A stretch of 64,000 nt of DNA from Desulfoluna sp942491485 (GTDB taxonomy: Bacteria; Desulfobacterota; Desulfobacteria; Desulfobacterales; Desulfolunaceae): assembly GCA_942491485.1 (NCBI GenBank), contig CALOAX010000012.1, positions 186,001 to 250,000 on the forward strand, given 5' to 3'. A program made the translations under genes and the position numbers. The stretch's first letter is position 1; each line of letters begins with the position of its first letter. The notes below the pieces were generated by a model, which was given only the letters and a program-made list of their open reading frames with translations, ran no database searches and was not told the origin of the DNA. Of the stretch, positions 60,060 to 64,000 are shown one piece after another.

Positions 60060-63000
60060 ATGACTGAGAAGAAAACCATGGGATCGGTACTCATTGCCGG
60101 GGGCGGTATCGGAGGCATTCAGGCAGCCCTCGACCTCGCAAACTCCGGGTACTATGTCTACCTGGTCGAAAAATCCCCGTCCATCGGCGGTGTCATGGCG
60201 CAGCTGGACAAAACCTTCCCCACCAACGACTGCTCCATGTGCATCATGTCCCCCAAGCTCGTGGAGGTGGGGCGTCACCTGAATATCGAACTGCTCACCC
60301 TCTCTGAGATCAAGGATGTATCGGGTGATGAGGGCAATTTTTCGGTGGAGGTCTTTCAAAAGGCCCGCTACGTGGACATGGACAAATGCATCGCCTGCGG
60401 GGCCTGTACCGAAAAGTGCCCTAAAAAGGTGGAAGACGTCTACAACCAGGGCCTGGTCAAGCGAAAAGCCATCTACGCCCTCTACCCCCAGGCGGTGCCC
60501 CTCAAGTACTGCATCGACGCCGACAACTGCCTGAAACTCACCAAAGGCAAATGTGGCATCTGCGAAAAAAAATGCCCGGCAGGCGCCATCAACTACGATG
60601 ACACCGATAAAACCTTAAGCATTAACGTGGGCTCCATCATCCTCGCTCCGGGATTCAAGACGTACGACCCCAGCGGCAAGGATGTCTACAACTACGACCG
60701 AAGCCCGGACGTGGTCACCTCCATTGAGTTCGAGCGGCTCCTCTCCGCCTCCGGACCCAACCAGGGCCATGTGGTGCGCATGAGCGACCACGCCGAACCC
60801 CGGAAAATCGCATGGCTCCAGTGCGTGGGGTCCCGGGATATCAACACCTGCGACAACGGCCACTGCTCCAGCGTCTGCTGCATGTACGCCATCAAGCAGG
60901 CCATCATCGCCAAAGAACACGACCCGAGCCTTGAGTGCACCATCTTCTATATGGACATGCGAACCCACGGCAAAGGCTTCGAGAGCTGCTACAACGAGGC
61001 AAAAGAGAAACACGGGATCCGCTTTGTCCGCTGCCGCGTGCACTCGGTCTTCAACGAAACCGCAGGCGGCGTGGGCCAGGTCATCGACTATGTGGATGAG
61101 TCCACCGGCAAGGTGACCCGGGAAATCTACGACATCGTGGTCCTCTCCGTGGGGATGGAAATCTCGGAAGGCGTGAAACACCTGGCCGGAAACATGGGCG
61201 TGGAACTCACCCCCGGAGGATTCTGCAAAACCGACTCCTTCAACCCTGTGGCCACGTCACGCAAGGGCATCTACGTCTGCGGCGCCCTCCAAGGCCCCAA
61301 AGACATTCCTCAGTCGGTCATCGAGGCGGGATCTGCCGCCCTGTCTGCCGGAGCCTCCCTTGCAAGCGCCAGGGGCACCCTCACCCAGACCATCACGAGC
61401 CCCGAAGAGGTGGACATTACGGGGGAACGCCCCAGGGTAGGCGTCTTCGTATGCCACTGCGGCATCAACATCAGCAGCGTGGTGGACGTGCCCGCCGTCA
61501 GGGATTTCGCCAAAGACCTTCCCTTTGTGGAGTATGTGGCGGACAACCTCTACTCCTGCTCCCAGGACACCCAGGACGCCATGACCCGGGTGATCAAAGA
61601 GCAGAACCTGAACCGCATCGTGGTGGCAGCCTGTTCCCCCCGAACCCACGACCCGCTCTTTCAGGAGACCCTGATGAACGCCGGTCTCAATAAGTACCTC
61701 TTTGAGATGGTCAACATCCGGAACCATGACTCCTGGGTCCACAAAGACTATCCGGCCGAAGCCACCCTCAAGGCCCAGGAGATGGTGCGCATGGCCGTGG
61801 CCAAAGTGGCCCTCTTCTCGCCTCTTACCGAGGCGGAACTCTCCATTGACCAGAACGCCCTGGTTGTGGGCGGCGGCCTCTCCGGCATGACAGCGGCTAA
61901 GGCCCTCTCCAGCCAGGGGTATCACGTCTCCATTGTTGAAAAGGAAGAGACCCTGGGCGGCCAGGCCACCAACCTCTACATGACGGCCAAGGGCGAATCG
62001 ATCCAGGAAGGCCTGCAAAAAATGGTGGGAGAGGTGGAATCAGACCCCAATATCGACCTCTTCCTTGGTGCCGAACTCTCTGAAGTGGAAGGATTTGTCG
62101 GCAATTTCACATCCACGGTAAACCAAAAAGAGACGAGCACAACAACACAGCACGGGGTCACCGTCATCGCCACCGGGGCTGCCGAGCACAAACCCGACGA
62201 ATACCTCTACGGGCAAGACCCAAGGGTCCTCACTGGCCTGGAGCTCGACAAGAAATTCATCGAGGACGACCCCATCCTGAAAGAGGCCGGCTGCGCCGTC
62301 TTCATCCAGTGCGTGGGGTCCCGCGAACCGGAACGGCCCTACTGTTCCCGTATCTGCTGCACCCACACCGTGGCTTCCGCCCTTCACCTGAAAGAGAAGA
62401 ATCCCGAGATGAAGATCTTTGTTCTTTACCGGGATATCCGAACCTACGGCGAACGTGAAGCCCTCTACCGGGAAGCACGTGAAAAAGGGGTCATCTTTGT
62501 CCGCTACAGCGTGGACGACAAACCCGTTGTTGAAAATTCCGGTGAGCACCTCACGATCACGGTCACCGATCATGTGCTCAAGCAGCCCATTGCCATCCAG
62601 GCAGACCTCCTGACCCTGGCATCCGCTGTTACCCCATACCGGGACGCGAAACTGGCCCAGTTCTTCAAGGTGCCCATCAACGACGAAGGCTTCTTTGCCG
62701 AAGCCCACGTCAAACTGGCTCCCTCGGACTTTGCCGTGGACGGCGTCTTCCTCTGCGGGCTCGCCCACTACCCCAAACCCGTGGATGAATCCATCGCCCA
62801 GGCCCAGGCAGCTGCGTCAAGCGCCACGCGCCTGCTCTCCCGCAAAACCATCAACACCAGCGGCAACGTGGCCGAAGTCACACCGGCCCTCTGCAGCGGC
62901 TGCGGCGTCTGCATGGCGGTCTGCCCCTACAATGCCCCAAGCCTCATGGCCGAGGGCAAAGACACAGGCAAAGCAACCATCAACCCCGTGATCTGCAAAG

Positions 63001-63095
63001 GATGCGGCGCCTGCGTCGCCTCCTGCCGCAGCGGCGCACTGCAGCTCAAAGGATTCGAAGAGGCCCAGCTCATAGCCATGATCGACAGTATTTAA
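60060..63095 (+). CDS. hdrA: HdrA-type flavoprotein with two flavin domains
   Basis: A 1011-residue protein; AAGGAG precedes the ATG at 60060. The first half has a dinucleotide site AGGGIGGIQAALDLANSGY, the HdrA cysteine segment TNDCSMCIMSPKLVEVG, a ferredoxin motif CIACGACTEKCPKKV and CGICEKKCPAGA. The second half has another flavin site VVGGGLSGMTAAKALSSQGY with the family stretch VQCVGSREPERPYCSRICC. It ends in two cluster motifs, CSGCGVCMAVCPYN and CKGCGACVASCRSG. HdrA normally has about 650 residues, so this is the long duplicated form. HdrA carries the bifurcating flavin. A repeat separates it from mvhD. Confidence 0.93.
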   Translation: MTEKKTMGSVLIAGGGIGGIQAALDLANSGYYVYLVEKSPSIGGVMAQLDKTFPTNDCSMCIMSPKLVEVGRHLNIELLTLSEIKDVSGDEGNFSVEVFQKARYVDMDKCIACGACTEKCPKKVEDVYNQGLVKRKAIYALYPQAVPLKYCIDADNCLKLTKGKCGICEKKCPAGAINYDDTDKTLSINVGSIILAPGFKTYDPSGKDVYNYDRSPDVVTSIEFERLLSASGPNQGHVVRMSDHAEPRKIAWLQCVGSRDINTCDNGHCSSVCCMYAIKQAIIAKEHDPSLECTIFYMDMRTHGKGFESCYNEAKEKHGIRFVRCRVHSVFNETAGGVGQVIDYVDESTGKVTREIYDIVVLSVGMEISEGVKHLAGNMGVELTPGGFCKTDSFNPVATSRKGIYVCGALQGPKDIPQSVIEAGSAALSAGASLASARGTLTQTITSPEEVDITGERPRVGVFVCHCGINISSVVDVPAVRDFAKDLPFVEYVADNLYSCSQDTQDAMTRVIKEQNLNRIVVAACSPRTHDPLFQETLMNAGLNKYLFEMVNIRNHDSWVHKDYPAEATLKAQEMVRMAVAKVALFSPLTEAELSIDQNALVVGGGLSGMTAAKALSSQGYHVSIVEKEETLGGQATNLYMTAKGESIQEGLQKMVGEVESDPNIDLFLGAELSEVEGFVGNFTSTVNQKETSTTTQHGVTVIATGAAEHKPDEYLYGQDPRVLTGLELDKKFIEDDPILKEAGCAVFIQCVGSREPERPYCSRICCTHTVASALHLKEKNPEMKIFVLYRDIRTYGEREALYREAREKGVIFVRYSVDDKPVVENSGEHLTITVTDHVLKQPIAIQADLLTLASAVTPYRDAKLAQFFKVPINDEGFFAEAHVKLAPSDFAVDGVFLCGLAHYPKPVDESIAQAQAAASSATRLLSRKTINTSGNVAEVTPALCSGCGVCMAVCPYNAPSLMAEGKDTGKATINPVICKGCGACVASCRSGALQLKGFEEAQLIAMIDSI

Positions 63096-63099
63096 ACAA

Positions 63100-63355
63100 T
63101 GCCTCCGGCGGCGAGGTGAGCCACCTCGAAAGCGGGTTCGCGAATGCTCCCAGCCCTCGTACCTCGGGCTGATCACATTCGCTGACGGGCTACGCCCGTG
63201 AAGTATGAATAACTGCCGTCAATAGGATGCTACGTGACATGCAAGTGTAGCCCATCCCCCTCTCGCAGACGGTGAGCGACAGCGATCCGGATGCAACCTG
63301 GGGTGCAGGGGTGGCGAAGCCAATTAGGCTAAAAGTCCCCTGCCCGCCGGAGGCA
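63100..63355. repeat. Modular GCCTCCGGCGG-bounded repeat inside the hdrA-mvhD operon
   Basis: A 256-base copy with ends TGCCTCCGGCGGCGAGG and CTGCCCGCCGGAGGCA. Inside are GTGAGCCACCTCGAAAGC, TCGCGAATGCTCCCAGCCCTCG and TTCGCTGACGGGCTACGCCCG. It fills the gap between hdrA and mvhD, which are otherwise expected to be adjacent. Confidence 0.82.
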
Positions 63356-63378
63356 TATCCCTAATTAGGAGATAAGAA

Positions 63379-63816
63379 ATGAGTTCGTTTGAACCGAAGA
63401 TCATCACGTTTCTCTGCAACTGGTGCAGTTACGGCGCCGCCGATTTGGCGGGTGTGAGCCGTTTTCAATATCCCCCCAACATGCGGGTGATCCGCGTCCC
63501 CTGTTCGGGCCGCATCTCCCCGAAAATGATCCTGGCGGCCCTTCGAAAAGGGGCCGACGGGGTGTGGATCTCCGGGTGCCATCCCGGGGACTGCCATTAC
63601 ATCGAAGGCAATTATTACGCCCGGCGCAAGTTCACCCTACTCAAAGAGATGCTTGAATTTAATGGCATCGAACCGGGACGCCTCCACTTCTCGTGGATCT
63701 CGTCTGCCGAAGGGGTGAAGTTTGCCGAAGTAGCAAACAAGGTTGTTGATGAGGTGAGGCAACTCGGGCCCGCCAAGGTGTTTATCAAGGAAAGCCCGGA
63801 GGAGAGTGCCGCATGA
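63379..63816 (+). CDS. mvhD: MvhD-type hydrogenase/Hdr iron-sulfur subunit
   Basis: A 145-residue protein with the MvhD cysteines: ITFLCNWCSYGAADLAG, RVPCSGRISP, and GVWISGCHPGDCHYIEGNYYA. It holds a 2Fe-2S cluster and links the electron donor (hydrogenase or formate dehydrogenase) to HdrA. All positions are cysteine; no in-frame TGA for selenocysteine. GGAGATAAGAA precedes the ATG. The stop overlaps the next start (ATGA), so translation is coupled. The electron donor is not in the window. Confidence 0.94.
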   Translation: MSSFEPKIITFLCNWCSYGAADLAGVSRFQYPPNMRVIRVPCSGRISPKMILAALRKGADGVWISGCHPGDCHYIEGNYYARRKFTLLKEMLEFNGIEPGRLHFSWISSAEGVKFAEVANKVVDEVRQLGPAKVFIKESPEESAA

Positions 63817-64000
63817 ACCCAATCGTAGACAATATCCGAACCATGGCAAAGGAGCTCCTCGAAAAGGGAGAGGTGGAAGCGATCATCGGCTTCAGGCAGG
63901 GAAGCCTGCCACTTTCCACCGAGCCAACCATGGCCACCACGCCCGAAGAGGCAAACAGTCTCACCTGGGATGCCAACTGTCGTCTCAACCTGGCCGCTTA
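63813..64000 (+). CDS. Start of an Hdr-associated 4Fe-4S/FrhB-type protein, cut by window edge
   Basis: The first 62 codons read NPIVDNIRTMAKELLEKGEV followed by AIIGFRQGSLPLSTEPTMAT and WDANCRLNLAA. This opening is typical of the 4Fe-4S or coenzyme-F420-hydrogenase-beta-like proteins encoded after mvhD in sulfate reducers, but no cluster motif is yet reached. The ATG overlaps the mvhD stop by four bases. The assignment is tentative because the body of the gene lies outside. Confidence 0.7.
   Translation, partial: MNPIVDNIRTMAKELLEKGEVEAIIGFRQGSLPLSTEPTMATTPEEANSLTWDANCRLNLAA

Overview
The window looks like chromosomal DNA of an anaerobic, sulfate-reducer-type deltaproteobacterium (Desulfobacterota, probably Desulfobacteraceae-like). 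The evidence is an HdrD-like/HdrA/MvhD flavin-based electron-transfer operon, HypA and HypB, an anaerobic CbiK chelatase, TonB/ExbB/ExbD, a Cache-domain chemoreceptor and many Fe-S proteins. Genus is inferred from gene content only; no rRNA or tRNA gene was seen.

Layout. 1-9.3 kb: a 3'-truncated RND/MMPL exporter, a MalT-like LuxR regulator, and a secreted beta-propeller/calcium-repeat protein preceded by a c-di-GMP-I (GEMM) riboswitch. 9.4-20.4 kb: a DUF3786 protein and a LuxR regulator that share the same Fe-S motif, a DUF6320/acyltransferase pair, a VOC protein, a RimL-type acetyltransferase broken by a 215-bp MITE, a radical SAM protein, small membrane proteins, two TPM-domain proteins and a periplasmic solute-binding protein. 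20.8-28.4 kb: a secreted caspase/formylglycine-enzyme-like fusion, hypA, hypB, and a large FAD/4Fe-4S oxidoreductase divergent from an HxlR regulator with two matching operator palindromes between them.

29-47.7 kb is a B12/cobalt island. One minus-strand cobalamin riboswitch plus terminator precedes btuB-exbB-exbD-tonB. A second precedes DUF2162, a TolQ/ExbB-like protein, DUF2149, a secreted BtuF-CbiZ fusion, an exported membrane-anchored CobN-like protein and cbiK. btuFCD diverges on the plus strand. Together these encode outer-membrane corrinoid uptake, its energisation, periplasmic capture and remodelling, inner-membrane import and cobalt insertion.

47.7-58 kb: a PAS protein, a radical SAM/NIPSNAP pair, a hybrid histidine kinase, a membrane protein and a chemoreceptor. 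58.2-64 kb: a promoter and about 500-nt leader, then hdrD-like, hdrA (double flavin domain), mvhD and a truncated gene.

Two repeat families run through the window. One is a MITE family with about 18-bp inverted ends (core CCCGGATATTTCA) and TA target duplications. The other is a modular intergenic repeat bounded by inverted GCCTCCGGCGG ends, found in most gaps between operons, inside the hdrA-mvhD gap, and in part forming gene ends.
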